In this document: positions 33,281-58,440 of the stretch, piece by piece
Numbering within the stretch: the first letter of the stretch is position 1
How the letters are laid out: every line of letters starts with the position of its first letter
Assembly: GCF_000003815.2 (NCBI RefSeq)
Contig: NC_049981.1
Span: 17,965,041-18,029,040, forward strand
Source: Branchiostoma floridae
Taxonomy: Eukaryota; Chordata; Leptocardii; Amphioxiformes; Branchiostomatidae
Length of the DNA stretch: 64,000 nucleotides
Reading direction: 5' to 3'
The notes under the pieces: generated by a model
What the model saw: only the letters and a program-made list of their open reading frames with translations
The model's database searches: none
Told to the model about the DNA's origin: nothing
Position numbers and translations under genes: made by a program

Positions 33281-33683
33281 AGGCCACACCAATTTAATTT
33301 CTTTGTTCTCAGATTTTTTCAGAAAAATATTGGGGTGGTCAGTCGAGAAAAAAAAGGAAAAAAAAATTGCAAAAAGTCTGTGGTGAGCTTATTTAACACA
33401 GAAAAACAAGGTAAGTACTAGTAGTCAAGTTTTCAGTTTTTTATGGCATGATTTATCCAATGAATCTCTTCCTTTGATTTTATACTACTGTTCTGATCAT
33501 GTGACTGCAAAGAAGCGCTCTGATTGGTTTATCAGCAATATGTGTCCCTGGAATGGGGTTTTTTAAAGGTCTGCAATAGCAAAACCTATATTATTTTTCT
33601 TGGGACTAATTTTTTTTTTTTTTGCAAATCGGAAAAAATGGGTTGGGAAATCCGAGAACAAACAAATTAAATTGGTGTGGCCT
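33281..33683. mobile_element. MITE, AGGCCACACCAATTTAATTT ends, copy 1
   Basis: Left end AGGCCACACCAATTTAATTT and right end AAATTAAATTGGTGTGGCCT form a perfect inverted pair around 400 bases of non-coding DNA. The same ends bound 41549-42017. Confidence 0.88.
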
Positions 33684-33929
33684 AAGCTTGTCAAATTAGA
33701 TTTCGAGCTGAAACCACTGAAGCAGGATTCATGTGGCCCATCTGAATGCTCAAAGTCACATTGAAGCCGGCCAAACCGTGAACCACCTCCTAGAGGTGGT
33801 TTCGAGCCGGCTTACACAAATTGCGGTTCCAGTCTGAATGCCAAACAAAGTGACTTGAGCAGGCTTTATTTGCATATGGTGACGCCATGGGATTATATGC
33901 AAAATCAAGTACATCGTCTGTCATAACAT

Positions 33930-34339
33930 TAGCCTGGGTACCATCCGGAAGGCAGTTCGCTCCGGCGTTCATTATATACTACATACAGTCGCCTCTAGCT
34001 CTGACATTCATTATACACTATATACAGTCGCTTCTCTGTGTCTCCGTCTGGGAACGCGGACCATCTTAACGTCTGGAATCGTACAAAAAGTGGAAGCAGG
34101 CGCTGATTGGTCCCTACACATGACCGAATAATGGAATGGGTTCAATCGCTCGTTCGAACCGGTGTTCCAACACCGAACAAACTCTCTGTCCTGTTGTCAT
34201 CGAACGAGTGCTCTAGAACCCATTCCTTGATTCGCTCATTAACTGATTTTACCACCAAACGGTTTGAATGTGCATGTCTCCAGACGGATAGCAGAAGCGA
34301 ACATAGGAGCAAACTACTATCCGGATGGTACCCAGGCTA
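33930..34339. mobile_element. TAGCCTGG foldback element 1, 9-bp TSD
   Basis: Ends TAGCCTGGGTACCATCCGGA and TCCGGATGGTACCCAGGCTA are perfect inverted repeats. The flanks TCATAACAT at 33921-33929 and 34340-34348 are a perfect 9-base target duplication. The inner arms (CATTATATACT, GGTTC.ATCGCTCGTTCGAACC-like) are also palindromic. Nine-base duplications are typical of Mutator-like elements. No transposase is present. Confidence 0.88.
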
Positions 34340-34509
34340 TCATAACATTGTTTGACAGGAAGATTTTATACATTGTATGACTGGAACGTTCCATGCATAT
34401 GCAGACTCGAGTTCTCCTAGCAATAGTCGGGGACATTTATGTTCAGAGAAAGCTGAAGAGGACATAGAGAAATAAAACCATATACATGCAGGTAGCCGCC
34501 AAGTTAGCC

Positions 34510-34590
34510 AAGAAAGGGTAATGCTAGTTCGCCTTTATCCGTGGGGTAACCTATATCCGTTGCTTATTTAAGGTATCTAGGTTGGCTAAA
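34510..34590. repeat. Solo end of the 38.3-kb MITE family
   Basis: GCTAGTTCGCCTTTATCCGT followed by GGGGTAACCTATATCCGTTG matches the terminal repeat of the element at 38313-38532. Only one end is evident here. Confidence 0.55.
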
Positions 34591-35179
34591 TTGGCATTTT
34601 AACCTTCCATTGTTTTTTCATTAATAAATTAGGAAAGAATGGAGCCGTAACGAATATTGATAGATGGGCATGAAAGAATTCTAAATCTGATTTTTTTGGG
34701 GCCAAATTGATGACGTCATCAGGTTTTATTGCCCCTAATATTATTTTTCGATGAGAAAATACAGCACTTTGGTACATACCACTGCAATGAAACTATGTTT
34801 TTCGTGTGCATAATGATGAAAGCTACAAACTCATGGTTGCGCAAATTGATATCTATTAACGATCTGTAGTAATTGGAAAATATGTTTACATGCAATAAAA
34901 AAAGAATTAATCATTTTTTAATAATCAATTAATGAATCTCAGTACTCCAATTTTGAGTTATGTCAGTCTGGGGTAATTTCAATTTTATTTTAATGAGCAA
35001 CAAAATCACAAAGCTAAGTTTGGACATAATTTATTGTTGTGATATACATGTATATATTTCTATGTTCCTCAGTTCACTATGGATAATATCTTACATAATT
35101 TTCACTTTGTCATCACTCTTCTCTAATTATTTAGAGCTTTATGTCTTTGCACATTTACAATTTTCATACATCAAGATAT

Positions 35180-35747
35180 TAGCCTGGAATCCAGCCATGT
35201 TGTGCTTTGGTCGCTCCCCTAAGGTACGCTTCCTGCCAACAGGTCTGGTGTTCGTTACCATTTAAACGACCGGCATTTGCATATTCGCAGAGATTTTATG
35301 CAAGATTTCTGATTAACTGAATAATGGATGGTTCACTCACTCGTTCGAACAGCCGTTCCATTATCATCAACATGGCCGCCACATCAGACGTTCATAATGC
35401 CTGAACTACCCAGCAAATTACCCGGAATTTCTTTACTAAAACGAGCAAACAGAGACCTTAGAGGCTTTTCAATACGTAAAGGATGTTTGAGTAGCACTCT
35501 TGCCAATCGAGTATGGCAAGAGTTTGATTTATCAGATCGTTCCAATAGTCTCGAAGAAGATGGGTCATTGATGATAATAGAACGCCTGTTTGAACGAGCG
35601 CTTGAACCACCCAATCAGAAATCTAGCATAAAATCTCTGTGAATATGCAAATGCCGATCGTTCAAATGGTAACGAACACCAGATATGTTGGTAGGAAGCA
35701 TACCTTTGGGGAACGACCAAAGCACAACACGACTGGATTCCAGGCTA
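35180..35747. mobile_element. TAGCCTGG foldback element 2, 9-bp TSD
   Basis: Ends TAGCCTGGAATCCAG and CTGGATTCCAGGCTA continue as a long imperfect inverted repeat of about 170 bases (GCATTTGCATATTC / GAATATGCAAATGC, GGTGTTCGTTACCATTT / AAATGGTAACGAACACC). Perfect 9-base flanks TCAAGATAT lie at 35171-35179 and 35748-35756. The open frame inside is not a transposase. Confidence 0.9.
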
Positions 35748-35884
35748 TCAAGATATTACAGTATCTTCAGATCAGTTATTCAAATTGAGATACAGTGGAG
35801 GATATTTCAGTCACTTCCTTCTTTCTACATTGTATATATTGACTGAAGACAGGGCTGAGACTTTTTTCTGTTGCTATCTTTTTG

Positions 35885-35951
35885 TAGCCTGGAGTTCAGC
35901 CTTGTTGTCTTTAGCCGGCTCTCGAAGCAAACAAGGCTGAACTGCAGGCTA
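35885..35951. mobile_element. Minimal 67-bp TAGCCTGG foldback element
   Basis: Ends TAGCCTGGAGTTCAGCCTTG and AAGGCTGAACTGCAGGCTA form a hairpin of only 67 bases. Flanks ATCTTTTTG and ATCTTTTCA match at seven of nine positions, consistent with a decayed 9-base duplication. Confidence 0.7.
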
Positions 35952-35959
35952 ATCTTTTC

Positions 35960-36990
35960 ATTGTTCTTTACGTGGACATATGATTTTTAAGAGGGTGTTA
36001 AATGTGCCATAGCCAATCAGAAGGCTTATTATAGCGCTGTTTCAATTGTAACAGTGGTATTGACACTGGAAGGCATTACATTAACAGGACATTTATAGTA
36101 CTACTGTATGACATGGTAAAATGAAGACTGGAACTTAACAGGGAGGCCTTCAATTTCATACTCTGCTGACCACACTCTAAAACCCTCTCAAAAACACACT
36201 GAGTAAAAACCAAAATATCAATAGCAGCCTATAAAATCCATGGCGAATCCATGAAGAGTTAGTAAAGTCTATGTTGATTCAATAATAAGCCTTAGGATGA
36301 CATCTCCAAAACTGATGTAAGCATGTGAAAAAGTTATGGCAAGGAAGGTTGGCTTCATTATGAAATCTAAGTGGTTGGGAAGAATGACCAAGTTGAATTA
36401 CCAACAATTATAGATCCTGAATTTTTGATCCTTCACATTTTCTTCTTTGACTTTGGAATTGACTTCGGCAGTCTACAGCATTTAGTTTCCAATCTATGGC
36501 ATATATTTGCCCATTTAGCACCTGCTTTGTAGGATTTACAGTATGGTTGAAAACCTTTTTTCAGAAAAGGGAAGAAAATTGATGTGTGAGGGGATGTCAT
36601 CCATATACTAGTAATCAAATCAAGGTGGCCAAAATATCAGATCCTAATAGAACACAACAGAAGCTGCCACAGAAGTGATTATGCAGATTATACAATTCAA
36701 CAATCTATACATCATACCAGCATATTTGCTCCCAATATACATTGTATACAGAACATATTCATACAAAGCCAGATATACAAACATTAATTCTGCTTTGACA
36801 ATCAATAGTATTCACTACCTCAGCTATAAACATACATAATGAAGACGTACACTTTAAAACATTTTCAAAAAAAAGTTATGACGTTGTTTGGTCTGAGGGT
36901 TATGAAACATGATTCAAGTTTGAAGGTTACATATGTTAGGGGACCGTTCTTGTATGCAGAGCCTCACTCGTGGCCTATACTACATACATT
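35960..36990. other. Intergenic AT-rich DNA
   Basis: No gene, repeat structure or RNA gene was recognised. Confidence 0.5.
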
Positions 36991-36999
36991 TGTACCTTG

Positions 37000-37189
37000 G
37001 GGAGGTTCTGCAAAACTGGGCTGAGATTTCCACTTTTGTGGCCGACCTTTACCAGCTGCCAGCCAATCAGAGAATTGCCTCAAGTCCATATTTTGTTTAG
37101 GTAAAGCCAATTCTCTGATTGGTTACCAGCTGGTTAGAGGCCATGTCCACAATAGTACTAGTGGAAACGTCAGCCCAGTGAAGCTTCCC
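37000..37189. mobile_element. Short imperfect foldback element
   Basis: Left arm GGCTGAGATTTCCACTT, CCAGCTGCCAGCCAATCAGA and GAGAATTG is mirrored by CAATTCTCTGATTGG, TTACCAGCTGG and GTGGAAACGTCAGCCC. Arms are about 80 bases each around a 20-base spacer. No target duplication was found. Confidence 0.7.
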
Positions 37190-37199
37190 AAAGCTGTCT

Positions 37200-38300
37200 C
37201 CAGGACCTATCCTTCCGTCCTAGTACAGAAATTTAATGTTGGGAGAGAAAATAATTTTACCCCATCCGTTGCAAAAATGATATGAAACTATTGAAAATGT
37301 ACTTTCATAATGACATATATAACCAGGAAAATCAACAACATGGGCTCCAAAAAATGAGTGGGATGGGAAAAGAATGTCAAGCTGGAGACAGCCCTACCCC
37401 AAGGTATATTGTATTGGCCATGGGTAATGCTGGTCTTTCATGACAGGTACTTGTGAGAGACTTACCATGTTACTGCAGAGGTAGCAGCCTTGCATGCATC
37501 TATCTTGCATTGCTACACCTGCAGTTTCAGTACTTTGATAAGTGGATGGCTTGACTTAAACTTGACTGACTTTACAGATGTGACACTTTATAGCTATTGA
37601 TTGGAAACTACATTACCTGATACATTTTTTTTTGTGTTGGAACAAGCTGTAATTGTCTGAAACATGGAGTTTTCTTGACACTTATGCCAACAAACACTGC
37701 TATGACATAAGATTTTCTCAAATTTAACTTTGTAGTTCAACACCACATTATTCAAAATTACACCACAGATAGTGCAAGCAAGTTGTACTGGAGAAAGGGA
37801 ATGAACATACTTGAGGTTCAATGCTGGAATCAGGTTGGAGGAAGATTTGCAGACTGCCATTAGAACATTAATATATGCTGTGCACATTGTCCAGTTACTG
37901 TATTATGAACTAAATGATGTATTGTAGGCAACTGTTCTGTCCATGACTCTTAGTACCCTTGCTGAATCGCTAGATGGAGGCCTTCCGACTGGCTGTCTGT
38001 TAAGAAGCTGGTGTTTCCAATACTGTAGCATGACTATTGCGCTATCGCAAACTCAATAAAACTGCAAAAAAAAATTTCTCCTCACATGAAATGAAATGGG
38101 TTTTACAGTACAACATGGGATAGCTGTGCTACGTGCTACATTGTACATACAGTCATCATATATCAACGGACTAACGTTTCATTCTTCTACATGTATATGT
38201 ATAGGAGAACATACTATGGCAATCAGGTCCTTCCAGCTTATTCATATAACCCTCAAAATTTAGTTTGACCTGTACCTAACATTACTCCCTATCTCCAGAA
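37200..38300. other. Intergenic DNA, no gene seen
   Basis: Nothing with coding character or clear repeat structure was recognised. Confidence 0.5.
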
Positions 38301-38312
38301 TTCTGTACTTCA

Positions 38313-38532
38313 CGTTAACGCTAGTTCACCTTAATCCACGGGGTAACCTAGATTCATTGTTTTAAAAAATGGGTATTTAGAGATTTCCGGTCAACGACGT
38401 GGGTTTCAAATGTTAACATTTTCAAGATATTGCAATGTGAAATACATCCCAATGACTTAACGATCTCCAAATACCCTATTTTTATATACAACTGATATAG
38501 GTTACCCTACGGATAAAGGGGAACTAACGTTA
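38313..38532. mobile_element. MITE with CTAGTTCACC-type ends
   Basis: Left end GTTAACGCTAGTTCACCTTA, then GGGGTAACCTA and GGGTATTTAGAGAT, is mirrored at the right by ATCTCCAAATACCC, TAGGTTACCCTACGGAT and AAAGGGGAACTAACGTTAC. Total length is about 220 bases. No protein is encoded. Confidence 0.82.
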
Positions 38533-38539
38533 CATGTAA

Positions 38540-40330
38540 TGTAATTGTTTCAGCCAAACCAATATCACTTTATGTTAAATGTTGTTTCTTAAAAACTGAA
38601 GTACACTGTGCAGATTTTTCATAGTTAAGGTTTCTCCAACTTGAAAGGGTAAGTATGATATTTATTCACACTTGATGATATACTTTGTTTTCTGACTTTA
38701 ACCATCTTCTTAAGTACAATACCTAAGTTGACAGATCAGTCATCAAGAACTATGTAGTTACTTCATGAAAGTCATCAATATAATCTGTTAGCCAAAACGA
38801 CATGAGTATTCATATAATCATATAATTTGGTCAAATTTTGGCAGTTATTACTTCTCCTCTTACCGGTATCTATCATATTTGAAAAAAAAAATTGAACATT
38901 TGGTCACAAAGAAAGAGCAGCAGATGTTCGAGACTGTGAGGATTAACTGCAGTTGAAATTACATGCAGTTCTGTCCCACACATTTGGCCCAATAGTCCAG
39001 TTAGTAATAAATCTTGTTAACTTTATACCGTTAACTAGTAGAAGAATTTGAACCACACATACGGCATTCATCTCACAAACTGCCTACATGTATGTTGTCA
39101 TGCTCATCCATTAAGATTTCTCCCACAATGGAAGCTGTTTGTGTGGCTCAAATATGTCTAGTATTCAGTGAGGAGTTTAAGCCTGGGTCACAGTCAACAT
39201 ATGATGCAGTTCCCAAATGATTGAAGATAGTGCCGTACGTAGCAAGTTAGAAAAGCCCCCGGTGCAGGCCTAATGTGTGTATGTGACCAAGGCTTTAATC
39301 ACTGCACCTGGAATACAAGTTACATGTGAGAGACACGCTGTACAATGTGTACTGTTAATAAGATGCAGCAGAGGTGAATATCAACTTGTTGACAACATTA
39401 AATTTGTGCTAGTGATTAGCCAGACCTTCATATAATACACCTCACACAATTAGACTATTCAAGACATTTCAAGGTGATACTGTCAAACCTGGTCTCAGCA
39501 GCCACTCAAGGGACTGAGCAGAAGTCGGTTACTAAGGAGGAATGGTTGCTCCAGGTTGGCTGGATGATTGGTACATGTATGAGGCAGTTGGCTTATGCAA
39601 GTACATATTTAGGCCTAGCAAAAAATTGTGTTTCTGGTTACAACCCAGAAAAAAAGGGTCGGTAGGTCGGGAATCTTTTTTCTATTTTAGATCTCGGCCC
39701 ACGTGATCCGACAAATACAAACACTAGATTAGCAATTGAAATGCAATCAGGCACTGGCATGTTAAATATCATATAGTAATTATGTCAGATATGGACAAGC
39801 ACAAGTAATCAATAAACTGAACAAAAAAGAACAATATTTACTACACATTCTTACTGTTAAAAGAATTTAACTGTTAACAGTGTAACGCAGAACATCTGTT
39901 TTGAATTTCATAACAAAGATGTCAGATCAAAAATTCCAAGCCCTTTGCTTAAGCAGCTAACCAAAACAAAAAAGCAAGGGTCAGCAAGTTTTGGCTAGGG
40001 TTGGTCAGGTAACCAGAAACATAACATTTTTCTCCTAGACCTCACTAAGTTACATCGCTTGATAGGACTTGGCCAGCCCGTTAAACAGTTACCAGGCTAG
40101 CGCCTGCAGGGATCAACAATTTAATTTTAAAATGGCCGCTGCTAGACTGGGTGCCTCGATCGTTTCTTGAATGGGATGGGGACTGCAAAAATGTTGTTGC
40201 TTAGCAGGTGGTCTTCTTATGGGACTGTTTCAGTGTGGCTTGTGACTGCAGGTGGATGCCCGACCAGGTTTGACTGTACATATAACAACGTGACATATAC
40301 TAGTAGTGTACCTGTGGGGTCTTTTATTCC
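38540..40330. other. Intergenic / 3' region downstream of PHYHIPL
   Basis: No exon recognised. A minus-strand AATAAA at 38661-38666 could end a 1.7-kb 3' UTR of the PHYHIPL-like gene. A nearer one at 40323-40328 is only about ten bases past the stop. Confidence 0.35.
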
Positions 40331-40336
40331 TGGGCC

Positions 40337-54323
<13,987 letters not shown>

Positions 54324-57300
54324 GTTTTCCAACGATCGGTGCAGTTTGGGTATATATAAGGTTCTTCTTTAGCTTGTAGTGCGATACAGGTGGGATGGAA
54401 CCGCGTTGAGAAGACAGACAAGTTCCTCGGGAGACAAGCTGACCGCCCCCGCTTGGAACCAGGGACGTGTACGTCGCACTAATTCGATCCAGTACGTGAA
54501 GCCGATGCGATCCCGTGACCTCTGGGAAAATTGAACAGGTCGGCGGCGAAGGCGTTTCTCACCCTCGGCGTAGTTTGGTGAACTCTGAAATTTTCCGATA
54601 TGTGCAGCCGTGCACAGGCAAACACACAGTACACAGTCCAATGTCCCGAGTTCACATCCTAATCACTTTCACTGTTCAATGAAAAATGATTCGAGTTGTG
54701 CGGGGTTTCCACATATGGACTGTTGTATCACTCCGCCAAATTCGCCGGCCGCTGGCTCTGTGATGAGCTCGAGGGTCATGCGAGATGTATAATACATTTT
54801 TGTTTCTCGGAAATATTTTCACATCAAAATCTTGTAAATGAATATAAATCGAAGCATGCGAAGAGCATGTATCGTTGCATTTGAACGAACCTTCCTCAAT
54901 GGACGATTAAGAACTGTAACGTTAACGGTTCAAGCGGGAGGCATGTCGTCAAAGGGGGAGTGCCTAAAAATGAGATTATAACGTAATTAAAACCTCCTTG
55001 CTTTGATAATGGGGGGGGGGGTTGTCTAGAGGACAATAAAAAAAAAAGTTGGTAAAGTGGAGAGGGCCATGGAAACATTTTTCCAAAAACCGACCCTCTG
55101 ACGACCAATTTATTACCCCCTCAAAATATTGTAACGTTACAATGCCTTTACTAATACTTCAGCAGGTTGATCGGGTCAAACCATTTTGAAAGAAACCTGA
55201 GAGAGTGCATGCCCTGATGTTGCAATATTCTCTGCACAAGCTGCAACGTTTGCATACAAAAACTGCGTCATATCTATAACAAGAACATCTTCCCTAAACT
55301 AAAATATATATTTAGAAATATTAGGCTATCTACCTGTGTATTTCCACACTGTCTCAACAGACCGATTCCATAGCCACGCCCACTCCGTGGAAAACATAGA
55401 GTATAAGCGCAAAATAAGCGTAAAAATGCAAAGGTTCTGACGGATGTGTAAGCACTCTTTCATCGGTGGTGGGACCATAGTAATTGTCATGCTGTCATTG
55501 GTTAAACTCATAATTGTGATTGGCAGTCAGGATCACCAATATATCACCACAATGTAGCATCGCCTTGGCAAAGCACCAGTGGTCATCAGTCTAGCGGCAG
55601 TTAAGCACTACAGCTACAGCCAACTTCAGCACGTGACTTCAGACAGTAAGCCCATTTAGACGGGCGCTCTTTTAGTATCTGTGTTACAGTGAGAATCATG
55701 TTACTCCAGCTTCTATAGCTTCACTACATGATGTTTTAGCTCCCACTTTCTGACCGACCTCGCATTTCCTTGTCCGTGGTACTGAAATGAGTTTCCGTTA
55801 GAGCATATTTACCAAGGAGCTTTTATCATGCTTCCAGTCAGAGTAAACCATGGTTCAACTTGTTTGAATGGTACACAATGTAGATAGCTAATAGCTGAAC
55901 AGACTAATAGCGTTAAATGCTAAATAAATTTTTGGTATCTGGAGTGATGATTGACATAATTAAAGGCCCATTATTAAAATCAGAAGTTGATTAGCATAAT
56001 TAATTAGGAAATTTATAAATCTACTACATTCAATGATAGGACTCTCTAACATATGTAACAGAGAGAGAAATATCGCTAGATATCTTTAATGCAAATAAAG
56101 ACCTGACCCGCATCGCACTTGCAATAAGAAAATACTATAATTCCACAGTGGTAAATGATGAGAATTCCATGCTTGCAGCATTTAATAGGAAGTAAAGTAA
56201 AGGGCGACAGTATTAGGCATAAATAATGCAAAGCAGGGCCTCATGATTTATGAGGAAAAGGTAGAATACCATTCTTTCCTAAACAAAACTTCCATACTTT
56301 GAACAACATGTGTTTATTTGGGTATAGAATATGATTTAATGTATGCAAATGTGGACCTTGTTTTTATAATCCATGACAAGCATTTGCAATATGTCACTCA
56401 AAAAAGTTAACATCATTTGGCAAAGGTATGAGATTGTCAAACTTGGCCCTCAATGCTATACTCTTCTACTTAGAAATGATGTAGAATGTCATATCATTGA
56501 ATATCATTGTTGACTATAATACTAAGATGTATTGCAATTGATATTCAATAGCTTTAGATACATGTAGCATACATGTAGCTTTAAAGCTTCGTTATTATCT
56601 TTAAATTATAAAGTTTATGCATCACATATATCCACAGCTCACATGTATCAAGAGCATTTGAGAAGTTACATGTATCTGTGTCCACTTTAACTGTAATGGA
56701 GAATGTCATTCGGTTCTTCTAATGTTATCTTACAATTACTAATACTAATAGGTAGAGAAAGAATAGAGTGTTTGAGTTTTCTTTAGTTTGCAATTGAAAC
56801 AAATTGGCCGGCAAGCAGAATACAAAACAAGTATTTCTGTGGTCTTAGTTCAAGGTAAAAAGATTAGTGCAATAGATGCAAACATCAAACCACTGTGACC
56901 TTAAATGCATTTACAATAACATGACTAAGGATACATGTATAACACTACAGATGAAAATAGAATTACAATGCTGAAACTAGACATACAAATGTATACAGTA
57001 CAGAAATGAAGTGCAACTAAATGATATATCAACACAAATTCATAAAACAAAAACTAGTTGATGATGGTCATCAATTAACTTCAGCCTATGGCCTCAAGGA
57101 CGTGAAATCACTATGGTGGGCAGGTGGTTCCAGATCCACTTAAGCCATGTTCACACTGGTGTCTGGTGTTATCAATTTGCACTAGATCTAATCGTACCTG
57201 AAATTGAAACCCTCTAGGAATTGGGTGCTGAAACTTAAAAAATGCAACTATCAATTTCATTCCATCCAAACCAAACCAAACCACCCAACAGGTGGATTGG

Positions 57301-57902
57301 ATCAATTCAATCCTGAAGTGGCCTGCAGCTGTTCACCTTCGGGAAATCGGGCCTTTAAGGGAAATGATCACATAGATTTTGCAGAGTGGGCCATTATCTA
57401 TTACTTTACATTGTGTCGCTATCGATATCTTGATTTGATTGAAATTACAAAATATGTAACTGTGTAAGAGCTGACTTTCACCTCATTCTCTGGCTAAAAA
57501 ATGGTACAGGAATTTTCTGTTGTAAAAAGACTGTTCAATTCTAGCCACGCAACAGAGGTTGTGGTAGACCAAGGAAATCTTTGAAGGAGTGTGTTAAGAA
57601 GGACATCAATATATATGTGCGTCCTTGCCAGTGTGTACCCTGGCTGGACAGAGCTGCTTAAAAGTATGGTTTCAAGACAAGGAGACTGCTGCCAACCCCT
57701 GTGCTTGGGACCCATGCAGCAGGATAATCAAATACTGGATACTAATACTGCTAAAATCAGTCTAACATAAGCCCATGAATTTAGCCCAAAGCATAGTCAG
57801 CCTTCCTTAGCATAATACAAAGGTGGTCTTCCTGACCTTGGTATATAAAATATTCTTATAAACACCACCCCCCCCCCTTCCCGTGAAGGTAGAATTGACT
57901 TT
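54324..57902. other. Intergenic DNA between PHYHIPL and ALPK1
   Basis: Promoter side of PHYHIPL and 3' side of ALPK1. It includes a repeat-B copy at about 55970-56080 (GATTAGCATAATTAATTAGG, TTTATAAATC). No exon recognised. Confidence 0.5.
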
Positions 57903-58440
57903 TCAGGATGTCATTAGTGGTCTCTTCAACTTCAAAAGCCTACAGACTTTATTACATCTCGGGTGCTGCTCTCTCCAAAAAGCCTGGACCCCCCGGTCAC
58001 CTAGGTTACCTCTCCCGTATTTCTTTATCTCCTCCGAATGAATCTGAGGGTCTGTGAAGTATGTCACCCCCCTCCCGTCCACAGTGGTCCAGCCCTGTAT
58101 GTCTACTATCATCAACTTTTGCCCTGATGCTTCGTAAGTGAAGTGAGTGAACGCAGTTGCCAGTCCACTGTCCAGGACAGGGTGTTTATACTTTAGATTG
58201 TTGGTCAACTTCACAAAGTCCCCATCGATGTACGGCTCCACGTTGATGGTGAAGCTCTCGGGTTGGGAAGGGTTAACTTGAAGGGTAACGGCCGGAAGGT
58301 ACTGGATCTGGCCAAAGGCCTGCTGATGCCGCAGCTTGTGGTTGAAGACGGTGACATACTTGCGGGCAGTCATCTGGCAGCAGACGTCTTGGCGATACTG
58401 TTCATACGGTTTGTCCTTTTTGTATCTCTTTCCAACATAT
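57903..58440 (-). CDS. ALPK1: ALPK1 last exon (alpha-kinase core)
   Basis: Acceptor TATTTTTAG|ATATGT joins phase 2 to give Arg, then YVGKRYKK. It contains VEPYIDGDFVKLTNN, MIVDIQGW, YFTDPQIHS and GRGNLGDRG, and ends with TGA at 57903. Confidence 0.96.

Noticed and set aside
35328-35642. 104-codon frame inside the TAGCCTGG foldback element
   Set aside because: It lies in the palindromic arms of a transposon and has no similarity to a transposase.
54351-54358. TATATATA upstream of PHYHIPL exon 1 as a TATA box
   Set aside because: It is only 28 bases before the ATG, which would leave essentially no 5' leader. More likely chance AT sequence.
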